DNA from: Hexactinellida sp. DTS-2022
Lineage: Eukaryota > Porifera > Hexactinellida
DNA length: 64,000 bases
Assembly: GCA_028753945.1 (NCBI GenBank)
Contig: JAPNXP010000007.1
Location: 4,898,001 to 4,962,000, forward strand
Direction: 5' to 3'
Made by a program: the position numbers and the translations under genes. Shown here piece after piece: positions 35,350 to 47,050 of this stretch. A model generated the notes under the pieces. The model did not search any database. It saw only the letters and a program-made list of their open reading frames with translations, and was not told the origin of the DNA. Within the stretch, counting starts at the first letter, position 1; each line of letters starts with the position of its first letter.

Positions 35350-36483
35350 ATGTTCAGTCTGATATTCATTATAATAATAGTAATACTGTACATCATCTTT
35401 GTTTCGATAAGTGGTTACTGGATAGTAGTATTCACTCGGAGAATTTATCTATATAGGAGGTACAAAAGAGCTGCAGCTAGAATTATAACGGATCCAGATT
35501 CAAATTATACGGCAGCACAATATTATTACCATTATGAGACTGAAATTCGTAAGTATGCTACTTTGATTATGATTAACTCCACTGAGGTATCAGGAGCTAC
35601 TTGTTATACCATACAGTCAATATTTAAGTTTTATGGCTCCATTATTGTTGGAAAGAACAATTATAGGACAAGATTGGAAGGTTGTGCCATTGTTAACAGC
35701 TCCAACTTGATAAATTTTAAACTAAATCAATGTTCAGATCCAGTTCTAAATACTCTCAGTACATTAGGTGATATTTCTGAACTATTCGTTATTGCATTGT
35801 GCATCAGTTTGATAAATTATCTGCTACATAGGATGAAGAAGTCTAAAAGCCTACCTGGAGACATCAATCTGAAACGATTTCTATTAATACTATCCATGAT
35901 AAGTGTGTTATTAGTCCTATCATCTCATTTTACATTCGTTATCAACTTATGGAGAGTTTTATTTTTCCCAACCATTACTTTTTGCATTATTAAGTTTGTA
36001 ATTCAGATTAAGAGATTCAAACAGGCTCTCCTTCAAAACGCAATCGAATGTCTCGCACAACATGGATCAAACGAAAGAGAAATGGGAAGGTACCGATATT
36101 TCTCATACAATACTTATTTTATTTCCATTGGATTTATCATTATTCTAATAGCCACGTACCTCAGTTGCATTGAATGTGGAGTGTTTTCTTTACTATTCTT
36201 TGAGAATTGCTACTTTCAACTTGATTTCTTTACCTTACCACTGCATAAAGCGGAAGATATTTCAAAGGTACTCAAGAGTTTCAGTTTTGTTAATGCATTC
36301 ATTAATGCGTTCGGATTTATTGGAGTAGTAATAGCAGTTCTTCCTTTAATTGTCATCACGATTGGAATTTGGATTAATTCAGCACGAAAAATGATCAAAT
36401 TTAGTTCTGAAATAAAATTCAGATATAAAGGAATATGTTCTGATGATGATTCTACTTTACAAGCGTCTCTATCAAAACAGTAA
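35350..36483 (+). CDS. Multi-pass membrane protein of unknown family, right-arm copy
   Basis: Mirror image of the gene at 31803-32936, encoding an identical 377-residue protein in one exon (ATG 35350, TAA 36481-36483). The same six to seven hydrophobic segments are present. The two copies are transcribed away from the palindrome centre, so each has its promoter side toward the middle, about 1.2 kb from the axis. Identity of both coding sequence and flanks suggests gene conversion or very recent duplication of the core rather than selection on the protein alone. Function unknown. Confidence 0.75.
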   Translation: MFSLIFIIIIVILYIIFVSISGYWIVVFTRRIYLYRRYKRAAARIITDPDSNYTAAQYYYHYETEIRKYATLIMINSTEVSGATCYTIQSIFKFYGSIIVGKNNYRTRLEGCAIVNSSNLINFKLNQCSDPVLNTLSTLGDISELFVIALCISLINYLLHRMKKSKSLPGDINLKRFLLILSMISVLLVLSSHFTFVINLWRVLFFPTITFCIIKFVIQIKRFKQALLQNAIECLAQHGSNEREMGRYRYFSYNTYFISIGFIIILIATYLSCIECGVFSLLFFENCYFQLDFFTLPLHKAEDISKVLKSFSFVNAFINAFGFIGVVIAVLPLIVITIGIWINSARKMIKFSSEIKFRYKGICSDDDSTLQASLSKQ

Positions 36484-36590
36484 TGTCTGTAATGATGGAG
36501 GTATTTTTACTGGTAGGAGATACGTATAGTGATTTAATTATACTGCTTATTTATATTATGATTTATTCAAATATAATAAAAATATGAATA

Positions 36591-36775
36591 CAGGTAAACC
36601 TCCCAAAGCGGCACCTCCGAGTAGCGGCAACCTCCGAGAAGCGGCACAAAATCATTCTCCAGATGGGTGCCGCTATGGGAGTTTAACCTTACGAGCAACC
36701 TCCCAAAGCGGCAACCTCCGAGAAGCGGCACAAAATCATTCTCCCGATGGGTGCCGCTTTTGGGAGGTTTACCTG
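36591..36775. mobile_element. 185-bp pogo-type MITE, right arm
   Basis: Mirror of 31511-31695; TA on both sides. Confidence 0.85.
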
Positions 36776-37453
36776 TATAGGGAAATATTTGCTGTTTGTC
36801 TCTATTGAATTTCCTTGAACACATCTGTCAACTAGAGTTATTGAGCATTATTCCAATATCAGCGCCAATTATACTGTTTGGTAATTTTTTTTGACACTTA
36901 TAGTTATGTTTACCTGTTGTTATAGTGGGCTCAATCAGAGATTCCATATTCTAGGATTACATTTCGAATTCTGTTTTTATTGTATGTACTCATGTCATCA
37001 GTTAGTACTTTTTGTAGCGACCCTACATTCTCAGAGAGCCTAGATATGAAATACTCAACAGCCAATTTGTAAACTATGCTAACAGTATACACTAGACTAT
37101 GCCGACTGGGTCAACTACTTCGCTCCCTACGACCATCGACCATCAGTCATCGATAACTAAGTACAGTACATCCTCACTAATCTGAACCCTGCTAATGAAA
37201 CCAGTGGCAGAGCCAGGGGAGGGGCATGGCCCCCTCTTTTAAGGCTTCCCCTCCCTAGAATAACATTGTTGTACAGTGTGGCCCGGGCTGCCCCCCCCTA
37301 AAATCCCCCTGGCCCACTGAGCTCCCCTACCTGAAAATCCTGGCGCCGCCTCTGAATGAAACCTTCGCTAGCCCGAAGTATTTTTCGTATAAAAGTAGGA
37401 AAATCATAAATATACAAAAATAAGCCTCGGACAAGTATTTAGATAGTATACTA

Positions 37454-37610
37454 CAGTCGAAATCGTTTTTTTTTTTTGCTCCCCTAAATACATGGAAAAA
37501 GAGGCAAAAAACCCCGTATTTGACATTATACAGTGCGATGAGGTTATGAAGAAACAAGGAGAAGCAAGGAGGCAAAATAACCGGGGAGGCAAAAAAAGCG
37601 ATTTCGACTG
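37454..37610. mobile_element. pogo-type MITE (CAGTCGAAATCG), right arm
   Basis: Mirror of 30678-30832 with several differences and 2 bp longer; arm divergence starts here. Confidence 0.8.
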
Positions 37611-38029
37611 TAGTACATGTTTTGTTTGCACTAAACGATTTGGACAAATTTGGTTCAGAATATAGTATCTAATTTGACGAGGAAGCAGCCTCAAACAGAA
37701 GTCGACTTAGTTTGACAAGGCGGGTTAGGTCATCTAACAAAATAGAGAGAGCATTGCATTTTAAATGAAGTTGTTAACTAATCTACTTTATTTTTCAATA
37801 AGGCGTCGGATAGACACCTAGGCATAGAGCCAACTTACCTGTAGTTAGTTTTTTGAAAGTTGTAAAGTTTTAAGTAAAGCAAAGTTAAGCTAACCAAGAC
37901 TACTACTTATATCAATAAACTCAGATTATGTTATGGTTCTAGTTTAATCTTTCAAAATTCTATTCATCTCAACTATAATTACAGTTTAAATGCCTTTTGT
38001 TTCCGATAAGTATTAGTTACAAAAACTAT

Positions 38030-38137
38030 AAAATTACACCTGTGCCGACAGCATGTTCCTTGGAGGCACCATCTTTGTGGTGGTGGATTGATAGTGCCTC
38101 CAAAAGAACATGATGTCGGCACAGGTGTAATTTTAGA
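38030..38137. mobile_element. Palindromic MITE (GTGCCGACA family), right arm
   Basis: Mirror of 30149-30255. Confidence 0.8.
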
Positions 38138-38486
38138 TTTTTATTTTTTCTCCTTGTCAACTACCCTGGCTGGACTAGAAGTGCTAGAGCTCTGAGATTT
38201 TCAGGATAGGTGTGTGATTGTTGATTAATGTGCATCTCGTGGCCCGAATTTTTAATTTCGATTTGGTAAAATTTTAACGGGACTTCTAGCTTCTTTCGTT
38301 CCATAAGAAAATACAAGCAATAAACTAAAATATTATTCGAATCATTAGCTTCAGAAAAGTTTTTTGGAGCTAGTAGCTCTTCACGATTTTTTAAATTCGT
38401 CCTAATTTTCCTGATAATTTAGTTCAAAGTTGCCACAATTCACATGCATATTATTACCGTATATCTCGAATAGTAGCATCGCCGAT

Positions 38487-39452
38487 CAAAGCTGGGCACT
38501 AAACCGTTAATCCGTTAATAATCGTTAATTAACGAAGTTAAATTTTATTAACGATTTAACTTTTAAGTTAACTTTAAACATCGTTAACGCTCTAATTAAC
38601 TTCCGTTACAAGTCCGTTAAAGCTCCTCTATATTGGGCGAGGCTCCTCAATGCTGAAGTGAATTTTTAAAAATTGAGTTTAATGCTGTTTCTTAAACTAT
38701 TATACAATTATACAGCAGTGCACGACAGATTAGATGGTTTGGTAGCATAGCCACCAAAAATATTTCTAAAACCACCTTATTTTGCCTTTGGCGACTTAAC
38801 TAACCATAAATTGTGGATTATTTAACTTTGTGTATATTATATTTTCGTTTTATTATTTGTTATTAATATAGGTATTGTTTACGGCATCAGAAGTTTGTTA
38901 AGCCATCAGTGGTTTGTTAAACCGGTTGTTGTTTATTATTTAGCTTCCAGAAAAAGTGAGGTGGTAGCTTAATAACCCACCATCAAAATTTCAGTTTGCC
39001 GTGCACTGGTATATACTCGAAACCGCTTAATGGTGCCACCGGTTGATAGATTTAACTGCATAATGGGATCAAAATATCACAGAATTTATGGGACGGAAAT
39101 ACAGTTTGAAATTTCGGTTAAATAAGCTCTCTGCGCAATCGGGTCAACATAACCTGGTCCGAGGTAATTCTATAAAGCGGAGTCAACTGTATATCAATGT
39201 TGTTTAACAGAAATTTGAGCTTAAAAAGACCCAACAAAGGCTCATTTTATAGTTTTAGCACTTTTAAGTGTTTTAGAGCAAAATAGCAGATTTTGTTGTT
39301 GTTTGCATAATATAGATTAACGTTAGCGGTTTATCGTTAACTTCCGTTACATTTTTAACTAATTAACGGATTAACGGTTAACGGAGTTAACTTTTTTGTT
39401 AACGGATTAACGATTAACAAAGTTAACTTTTTATTAACTGTGTCCACCTTTG
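38487..39452. mobile_element. hAT-type element of GTTAACGG words, right-arm copy
   Basis: Mirror of 28510-29484, flanked by tcgccgat (38479-38486, 39453-39460), the complement of the left-arm duplication. The shared target site shows this insertion came before the palindrome formed. Confidence 0.85.
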
Positions 39453-39649
39453 TCGCCGATCCCCAAAGTAGCAAATAAATATTTATTAACACTATTTGAG
39501 ATAATTATTTTTTCAAGAATATCACTACTATTTGTAATACAATGCTTATTTAGTGACGGGAATATAAGCAAATATAATTTCAAAAAAATTCCTGGATTTT
39601 CGATGAAGTCCCTATATCCCTGGATAGTTTGCAAGTATGACAAATTCAT

Positions 39650-40140
39650 CGTAGCTCCATTGCTTTCAGATAAATTCTGACAGATCGAAAAGCTATCCCC
39701 TGAAAAATTGGTTTTCCCCCAGTTCGAAAAACCTGGCGCCGTGCATGGTTGCAGATTGCAAAATGTCGGGGCTTATTGACACAAATGTGTCACATTGTGT
39801 TGGATGGCTTGATTTAGTCAGTTTAGTATACTATATCTCATAGGCGTCAAGTTTTGGAACTTATAATCAAAGATGGGGAGGGCCCACTTGGGGGGTCTGG
39901 GGGGGGGGCCACTGGGAGGTTTGCTAAATATTTCCAGATTTGTTTCTTCAGAAACAAAATCTGGATATATTGAGTAAACAAACGTGATTCTCACCCTCTA
40001 TCATCCCTTGGTCGATCAAAAGGACCAGTTTCATACAAAAATTAAATCCACCGAAAGGTCCGGGAGGTCGCTCCCAGTGACCCACAGCCCCCCAATCAGC
40101 AATATGGGGGGGCGATCAACAATATGGGGGCCAGCCCCCC
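39650..40140. other. Right-arm-only segment
   Basis: DNA between acaaattcatc and aaccccaaacttggcgcc has no counterpart in the left arm (near 28312). It contains G runs and a second caggcgtcaagttt-like phrase, so it may be a G-run MITE retained or inserted only in this arm. Confidence 0.65.
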
Positions 40141-40539
40141 CCAAAACCCCAAACTTGGCGCCTATGCAGTATATCTTAAAAAAAGTGGGAGGGGGGGGGA
40201 AATGGGGTGCAAACTAAAAAGCAAGGAGGATTAGGTGGTCGCATCCCCCTAGAAACGCCACTGCAAAAACTCCTGGAGTTACAGGGATTTTGGAAAATGT
40301 ACATGGAAAAATTAGAGCCCTGTATGTACAGGGATAAACTCAAATAGGTTGGCAGGTATGCAAACATGCAATGACATATACATGGAGACAGATAGAACAT
40401 ATGCATATTTAACCATTTCGTTCACCGGAAATAGGGATTCTGCAGGACAGCAACTGCGTACGCTACGAACGTTAACTGCAACGACGACACTAAAGAACAT
40501 GATTATAAATGCGTAAATATAAATGTGTAAATCGACGTA

Positions 40540-40888
40540 TAGTAGAACTCGGCTAAGACGTACCACCTTGGGAGACAAGAAAAAGTACGTACTAACCGAG
40601 GTACGTCTTATCCGTATGGATATTCCACAAGTTGAAATACTGACTTGTTCAATGATGTGAATAAGATGTATGGTACACAAGTACATAACATACCTAACGA
40701 TATGGTTTAAGCACTCTAGTTGTCACCTGTTTACTTAAACCAAATAATAACCGAGTTCTGCTGATACTTTTCTAGAGTACGTACTAACCGATTAAAATAC
40801 ATACATTTTGTTTAACTTGGGAATATAAATTGGTACTTCTTATCCGAGGTACGTCTTAAGCCGAGTACGTACTAAGCGATTTCCACTG
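40540..40888. mobile_element. pogo-type element (TAGTAGAACTCGG), right arm only
   Basis: Flanked by TA (40538-40539, 40889-40890); ends (t)agtagaactcggctaag and ...gcgatttccactg. Interior repeats gtacgtactaaccgaggtac-type words. The left-arm site (about 27916) is empty, so it inserted after the palindrome formed. Confidence 0.8.
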
Positions 40889-41274
40889 TATTAATTTAAT
40901 TAAAAGATAATTATGATTAATTAGTTCTAAAAGGAATCTTCATTCCAAATTTTATCCTAATCAAAGCGTTTTACCGACGCTCCAGGAAATACCGACGAAT
41001 AAGCGAAAAGTGGGGGCATCACATTCCCCGCACACCCCGAACATAGCTATTTAGTGTTGTAGATCAGCCAAGAACGGGAATATTGTATATATTCAACAAT
41101 CTTATACAAAAAATATTGGGAGAACAAGATTAGTGGTATACTACACTCATGCACACTATATAAATGGAAATTAGAGGATCGCACGCAAGTAGATAAATAA
41201 ACACAGTATATATACAAATGGTATATTTACTATATACAGTATATATAGCCAAATTAATATGTGCCCTTTCAAAT

Positions 41275-44168
41275 TTAATATATTATTTGAGGCAAATCAT
41301 TTCCTAGCTTGAGACTAAGATATCGCAGTTTGCTCTGAAACTCATCAAGAGAAGTATAACATCCAATAAGATGCCTTGTTCCTCCATTCAATTGTATCTT
41401 AGTTCTTCCATGTACCATTCTAAAGTTATGGAATGAAGCGATATCACCTGGTCTAAAACGAAACTTAGCCTAGAAAAACCAAAGGAAATACATAAAATCA
41501 ATTTATGCATTGTATGGTAATACTAATTTGATAGGTAATATTAAAACTGGATAACCCTTACCTGTGGTGGATAGGATTCCACATACTTAAGAAATTGAGT
41601 GTATGCTCTGAAGTATGCATCTAAAGTAGAAGGTTCTTTTGTATTAATTACAGGACCTTGTGTGTTCGGTCCCCATCGAATGTACTTAATCTCACCATTA
41701 CTATTGAGATCAAAAGTTGTACATCTTACCCTAATAAAATATGTTTAAAAGAGTTTTTACAATTATTAATACAATTGTATTTATTTTAATTAATTGTTAA
41801 GGGTTAATTAATGAATTAAAACTTTAAACAAAGGGCTTACTCCAAGTAAGTTCTCATTCTGAAAGTGATTTGCTGAAAGATGACAGGCACTATGCTAAGA
41901 GTATGGAAATGTTCAGGAAAATCCCTCCTAAATTCTTCAGCTATCTTATAGATATCTTTCAATGTTAGTATTCCACCATCCACACAAGGATCGTTTTGAA
42001 TACAGTGAAGGTGTTGAAGACCAGCTTGATGCCAATTATATGCAAAATCCATGTGATGTTTAAGTTCTACATCGGAATATGCTGCGTGTATTGGATCGTC
42101 AACAACTAATACATCCCATTCAAGTCCATAAAATGAGTTCAAGCGATGAGATATATGTTCGGCCAATTGAACCCCCCCATTTTTTCCAGGAGCATTTATA
42201 ACCTTGACAACACCATATTGGTTTATTAGAGAGAGGTATTTGTATAAACCTTCATCACCAGAAAGTATTTCATCAAATTCTAATTCATGGAATTGAAACT
42301 TCAGAGTTTTCTTATCTACAAGAGAAAGGGGAAAATTATTTATATAGAAAATTGGCTAGTATTAATCCGAAAAAGGATAGGAATTTTAGCAAAAAATCTT
42401 CGATCAGATATTACATAACAACAATAAGACTGCTCTTAATTTCAAATTTTCTACACAATGGCTAATGATTCAATACAAAAAATAATCAAAAAATAAAATA
42501 GTTCCTAAATATACATTTTTTGCTACGTAATAGTTCTGGCCTATTTCCCGTGTGGTTTCAGTTCCAATTTTCAGGAATATAGTCAACTTATAACTCAATT
42601 TAGCTCTCTTTTTGAATTCTCCATTTATTACAGTAATTTTAAACGAATTGGTAAGTATGGTAAAAGATATTAGAGTTTGAACTGAGATGGTGCTTTTGCA
42701 ATTTACAAAAACAACAAAAACTATTGACCGATTAATCGAAAATTTCACAAAGTAAAGACTTGCTATTAGTTTGCTTGACATGGACTTGACATGAAATTCC
42801 AAGGCAACATTAATTATAGGGACATGTTAATCGCACCCAGCGTTATGCCTAAGCCTTTTGACTGATCAAATCGACTTTAAAGCCGCTCAAAATGAATTCC
42901 AAAATATATTTTGCACCCAGGGGCGGCATTCCCGGGACGGCTGGTCCGGGGTCGCCGTACTACTTTAAGGATGGCCAACTTCGCTATACCACCTATATTT
43001 GTTCGAAATTAAACAATTCATTGATAATTTAATGACTTTCTATACCTTTAAAACTGTACATACTGTAGACAGGTTATAAGCATAAATTCCCACCGTGAAA
43101 CCTTTAACTGGTGCGGCGTCGCAGGACCAGTTAAAAGTTCAAATAATAATGTAAAATTCACCTTCGTATCACTTTCAAAAGGACATGCCGTCTGGTACTC
43201 CTCAAAATCGAAATCAAGACCATTTACCTGTGATGGGGGAATGGTTTTCCATTTATTATGAAGGTTTTGGGTAGTAAGTCATGTAGTCAACTTAGTATAG
43301 CCACGAATTTTTGAGATTTTTGCTTGATACCGAAGTTATATTGTATTTATGTGTTGAAAAAGTGTCGTACTCTCAACCCACCGTATTGTCGTTTCTGACC
43401 TTTATCGGTCGATGTAGCCGAAAGAAGCCGGCCTAATGTGGCCCATAACTTGGCTAAGGGCGAACACTGATCAAATAATATTATCATTATGCTCAATCAT
43501 TATCGAATGATGACGCAATCATTAATATTTCAGTGTTGAATTTAATGAATTCATGCCTTGCCTATTTACGCGATACTTAACGTTAGGAGAATTAATTAAT
43601 CCCACACAACCGCTTCGCGGTTATTACTTGGTTGTGTTCTGCCGAGAATCAAGTTAGCAATGGAGTCGCGCAACTATAAAATAAAAATTCAGAAAAGTAA
43701 AATGTAGTTACTTGTTTTTTCTCTCATCTGATAGAGCCAGTTTAGAGGGATGAAACCTTTGTGGGTGCGTCCATCTTGATATTTCCATACAATTGACAAA
43801 GAGTTTGAATCCATCTCCACCTGTTCCAATGAAATGGGTGGAATGAGGAAATCAGGATGAACAATGTTCTGACCAGAACTCGTTTGCAAACATTCTTCAC
43901 AGTGACACTGGTGTCTCATCCAGAGACCGTAAAATTCGCTAATTACATTTTCAGATTCCCATCCAATACAGAGTTGTTTTTTGTCGGCAGAGATTGAATG
44001 TTCTCTTACATCAAAGGCAGGATTTAATTGCAACTCTAGGTCCATATGCCCTATGGACATTGTGCGAACTTGATATTTCACTGCATTTATTAGAGGAACA
44101 TTGTAATTAATACGGTTACAACTCCTAAATATGGAATAAGCTGTTCTGCACACAGTTGATATCCTCAT
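41275..44168 (-). CDS. Gamma-butyrobetaine / trimethyllysine dioxygenase-like enzyme (carnitine synthesis)
   Basis: Four exons, 44168-43712, 42315-41841, 41730-41562 and 41469-41275, join at GT-AG sites into 431 residues. This Fe(II)/2-oxoglutarate oxygenase family hydroxylates trimethyllysine or gamma-butyrobetaine in carnitine biosynthesis. The N-terminus (MRISTVCRTAYSIFRSCNR) is basic without acidic residues, like a mitochondrial presequence. A zinc site follows: Cys88, Cys90, Cys93 and His104 (HQCHCEEC...H). The oxygenase core has the iron ligands His240-x-Asp242 (HHMD) and His387 (MVHGR), and Arg399 (GGTRH) in the place that binds 2-oxoglutarate. Length fits both BBOX1 (about 387) and TMLHE (about 421); the presequence favours a TMLHE-like location, but the two cannot be separated here. 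All key residues are present. Intron 1 is 1.4 kb and repeat-laden; introns 2 and 3 are 110 and 92 bp. Confidence 0.93.
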
Positions 44169-44213
44169 AATTATTTGTAGAATTTATCCTAAACGATGGA
44201 AAGCAATAAACTA

Positions 44214-44400
44214 ATAATTATAACTAGAGCTATTTCTTGCTTGATCGCTTCGCGACGTGTTACGTACTGAAGCACAACAACCTCTTTCGCTGCTGTTGTA
44301 TTTTGAGGAGGGAAAGATCGCTAAGCGGCCGTTAATTGTGTCGCGTAGTGTCTGAACACGAAAAACAAAGGTCACGATGTGACCGAGACCAAAGGGCTCA
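44214..44400 (+). mobile_element. Helitron-like 3' end, copy H
   Basis: It ends AAAGGGCTCA before T. The stem GGTCAC-GAT-GTGACC replaces GTCGC-AAA-GCGAC of the other copies, with both strands changed. It lies immediately upstream of copy I and 46 bp upstream of the dioxygenase start codon. Confidence 0.55.
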
Positions 44401-44773
44401 TACTATTAAAACTCGATTGTTGCTAGTGTCGGTGTTTACTGTCCGGATTGTATTAAAGAGATAGACTAATAGAAATCGCATTGATTCGAGGTAGAGACTA
44501 ACTTCCAAATGTTACTATGAGTAAAGAAGTATGCTGACTACGAATTTAGCATTTACTAATTTCTAATATGAACATTTATTGTTCTTTACAAAAATCGCTA
44601 AACAAATTTTCTGAAAATTCAAAATGAACCTACTCCCAAAAACTACTTCTAAATGTTAGATAAGGTAAATAATTCTGCTGATTATGAACTCAATTTTGTT
44701 ATTGACTAGTGAAAAAAGAGACCGCGTAGCGACTGAATTATCCGTCGCGAAGCAACCGAGACTGAAGCGTTCG
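44401..44773 (+). mobile_element. Non-autonomous Helitron-like element, copy I
   Basis: It starts tactattaaaactcgattg, contains ggattgtattaaagagatag and the ttccaaatgtta words, and ends GAAGCGTTCG before T. The hairpins are decayed. Confidence 0.55.
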
Positions 44774-45396
44774 TTAATAATATACCAAGTCACATTTTAC
44801 ACGAAATTTGCTTTGCCATTAGGCGAACTTGCTTTTAGACAAACATAATTAATATTACATGCTCGCTTGGGGACAGAAAATAACTTGCTAATAGAGCAAT
44901 TACTGTTAGGCGAACACCACTGTAATTAACTTACCTGAATTACAAAAGAACAGTGAGTTTGGAGAAATACTACATTAGTTAAATGCATTTCGACTAGCCA
45001 ATTTATACCAGTACAGGGATGTATTAAGCTATCGAAGGGAATCAATTAGCAATACATAAAGGAATATTGAATCAGAAATTAGTCAAATTACACTTCAATA
45101 AAACTTCTTCAACCAAATGCTGACCGTTAAACACTATTTGGTCAACCGAATATACTCTGTTATGTTAACCAAAAATATTCGTTTCCAACCAAATACCAAA
45201 TACTGATATTCGTAAACCAACAGAACAGAATATCAACTATTTTGCAAATACGTAGTACGTTTTGTGATAACTATAACTTATTGATAACTAAGTATCATAT
45301 AAGCTGGGCAACGTAATTTATCAACAGTTCATTGGAGGATTTATGGAGGGAAACAGGTGGCATGTGCCCCCCCTTGAAAATATTGCAAATAAAATA
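44774..45396. other. Non-coding stretch
   Basis: AT-rich. 45293-45396, with 45587-45650, looks like a G/C-run MITE (tgaaaatattgca; cccccccttaaccaatcctg) split by the MITE at 45397-45584. Confidence 0.45.
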
Positions 45397-45584
45397 CAGT
45401 GGAGTTTGCTTATTAGCAACTCCCCTATTAGCAATATTATATATATATATATATTGCTTTATTAGTAACCGCTTTTCAGATCCCAACGTGATAATACTGT
45501 CAATTTCATTCCCTATTAGTAACTTCGCCTATTAGCAACCAGATTTAGTGCCAAACACGAGTTGCTATTAAGAGAAGTCCACTG
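45397..45584. mobile_element. pogo-type MITE (CAGTGGAGTTTGC)
   Basis: cagtggagtttgcttattag ... aagagaagtccactg, TA on both sides. The interior repeats ctattagcaac words. Confidence 0.8.
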
Positions 45585-45650
45585 TATGTGCAAAATTAAA
45601 TGCTCCCCCCCCCCCCTTAACCAATCCTGTATCAGCCCCTTCAGTTATAT

Positions 45651-46700
45651 AATGTAGAGTGTAGACTCTAAAACTAAATACAGTATACAATAAACAGATA
45701 CTGTCAAATACGTATTTTCTTTTACAGAAATGTGGACTTAATTAATCATCCGATGTAACAACAAATGAAGACAAAAATCAAGCTTGGACTGCATGTAATT
45801 GTAATATTATATGGTCTAAGATTCTAAGTATTCACAAAAATATACGACCATTCCAGTAGAAAATTTTTGTAATCGTTTCAAATGTTTGTCAAGAATAGAA
45901 CCATACGCATTCAAAGATTGTATATGAATCGTGGTGAAAATCAAATTGTGGAAATAAGAGAGTAGTAAGCATGCCATTTTGACTAATTATCGTGTTACCA
46001 AATGGATCTCGACAAGAGTTAGATAATTAGACATGGCCTACTTAATCACGTACGCCAAAAATTAGAGTAGTAACTTCACCAATTTCTCATGTTTCATACT
46101 TTTGAACATCAAAGTGATCCTACTTAGTTTTCGATTCAATAATTAAAATCTATAAAATTACAGCTGTGCAGACTGCATATTCCTTTGAAAGCACTATATT
46201 TTAATTTTGTTTGAACTTTGAAGGCAATAAATCCTAAAAATTAGTCAACAAATTAATTAATTAAATCCAAAGCCAATTTGACATTATACTGGGATGCAAA
46301 ATGTACCATTCGTGTTTTGATCATCCATTATGTGAACATACAAAACGCTATACATCCTATCCTAGAAAATGGATCACGATCCGGATCTTGGATGGTTATA
46401 GGACCTGAATCAACAGTAAGTGGGCTCATTTTGGGGAGAAAACAGAGTAGAAAACAAAAAACTAAACTTTAGAAAAGTTACCTTCCAAATAATGCAGTAT
46501 TGTAAAGTTAAAATTTTAATATGTTACTACCAGAATCTCTGATTACCTGACCTGGTTGACTGTTCCTAAACACAAAACTTTCTAATAGCAAATGTCGCTG
46601 TACACAAAAGTATCTGCTCAATGTATAATGTTGTACACAAGTGCCGCACTAAATTGTACACAAATATCTCTGTACACAAGTGTCATACTCCCAAGTATAT
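45651..46700. other. Non-coding stretch
   Basis: Nothing recognised apart from a single-ended relic of the GCTGTGCCGACAGC MITE (46152-46198). The 64-codon ORF at 46278-46472 has no recognisable domain. Confidence 0.45.
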
Positions 46701-46873
46701 TTACTCGATCAATGCAAAGTGAACTTGTGTGTGATGCTTGTCAATAAGCTTTTGCACGTCTGGTTTTATATCTGTTAGAAGCAATCGCAGAACATCTCTT
46801 GATACAATCAGTGCTATCTTGTCTACATTTCCCCTTAAGTTCATCTCTGTGGTTGAGTTTATCAGCTTCAGGG
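46701..46873 (-). CDS. Possible terminal coding exon, unknown
   Basis: On the minus strand an open segment reads ...LKLINSTTEMNLRGNVDKI... to a TAA at 46701. It has protein-like composition and an upstream tttacag that could act as a splice acceptor. That tttacag is, however, the end of a hAT-type terminal repeat (CAGGGCTGTAAATAAAT, from 46869), and no upstream exon was found. Weak call. Confidence 0.22.
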
Positions 46874-47050
46874 CTGTAAATAAATACATAATTTTTTCTT
46901 CACTCAAATCAAATCAAATTAATCGAATCATTTGATTCATTTTAGATTTCATAACATTTCAAACAAATTGCATCAAATACATATCTGAAATTTGGAAAAA
47001 TTTCAAATAATTTCGAATCAATTCCTATCAAAAGAAATATATTTACATCG
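46869..47050. mobile_element. Relic of the TGATTTGAAA-satellite hAT element
   Basis: It begins cagggctgtaaataaatac, matching the end of the elements at 54066 and 57101, followed by decayed caaatcaaat words. The other end was not found. Confidence 0.5.

Larger units (their letters stand above)
34137..41117. repeat. Right arm of the 13.4-kb palindrome
   Basis: Reverse-complement partner of 27683-34128. It is longer because of a pogo-type insertion (40540-40888) and an extra ~490-bp segment (39650-40140). Confidence 0.92.

Noticed and set aside
36216..36398. 60-codon minus-strand ORF and its mirror at 31888-32070
   Set aside because: Antisense shadow of the membrane-protein gene.
27683..41117. 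The whole palindrome as a sequencing fold-back artefact
   Set aside because: Outer arms differ by substitutions, indels and element insertions, which a strand-switch artefact would not produce. The identical core alone remains open to doubt.
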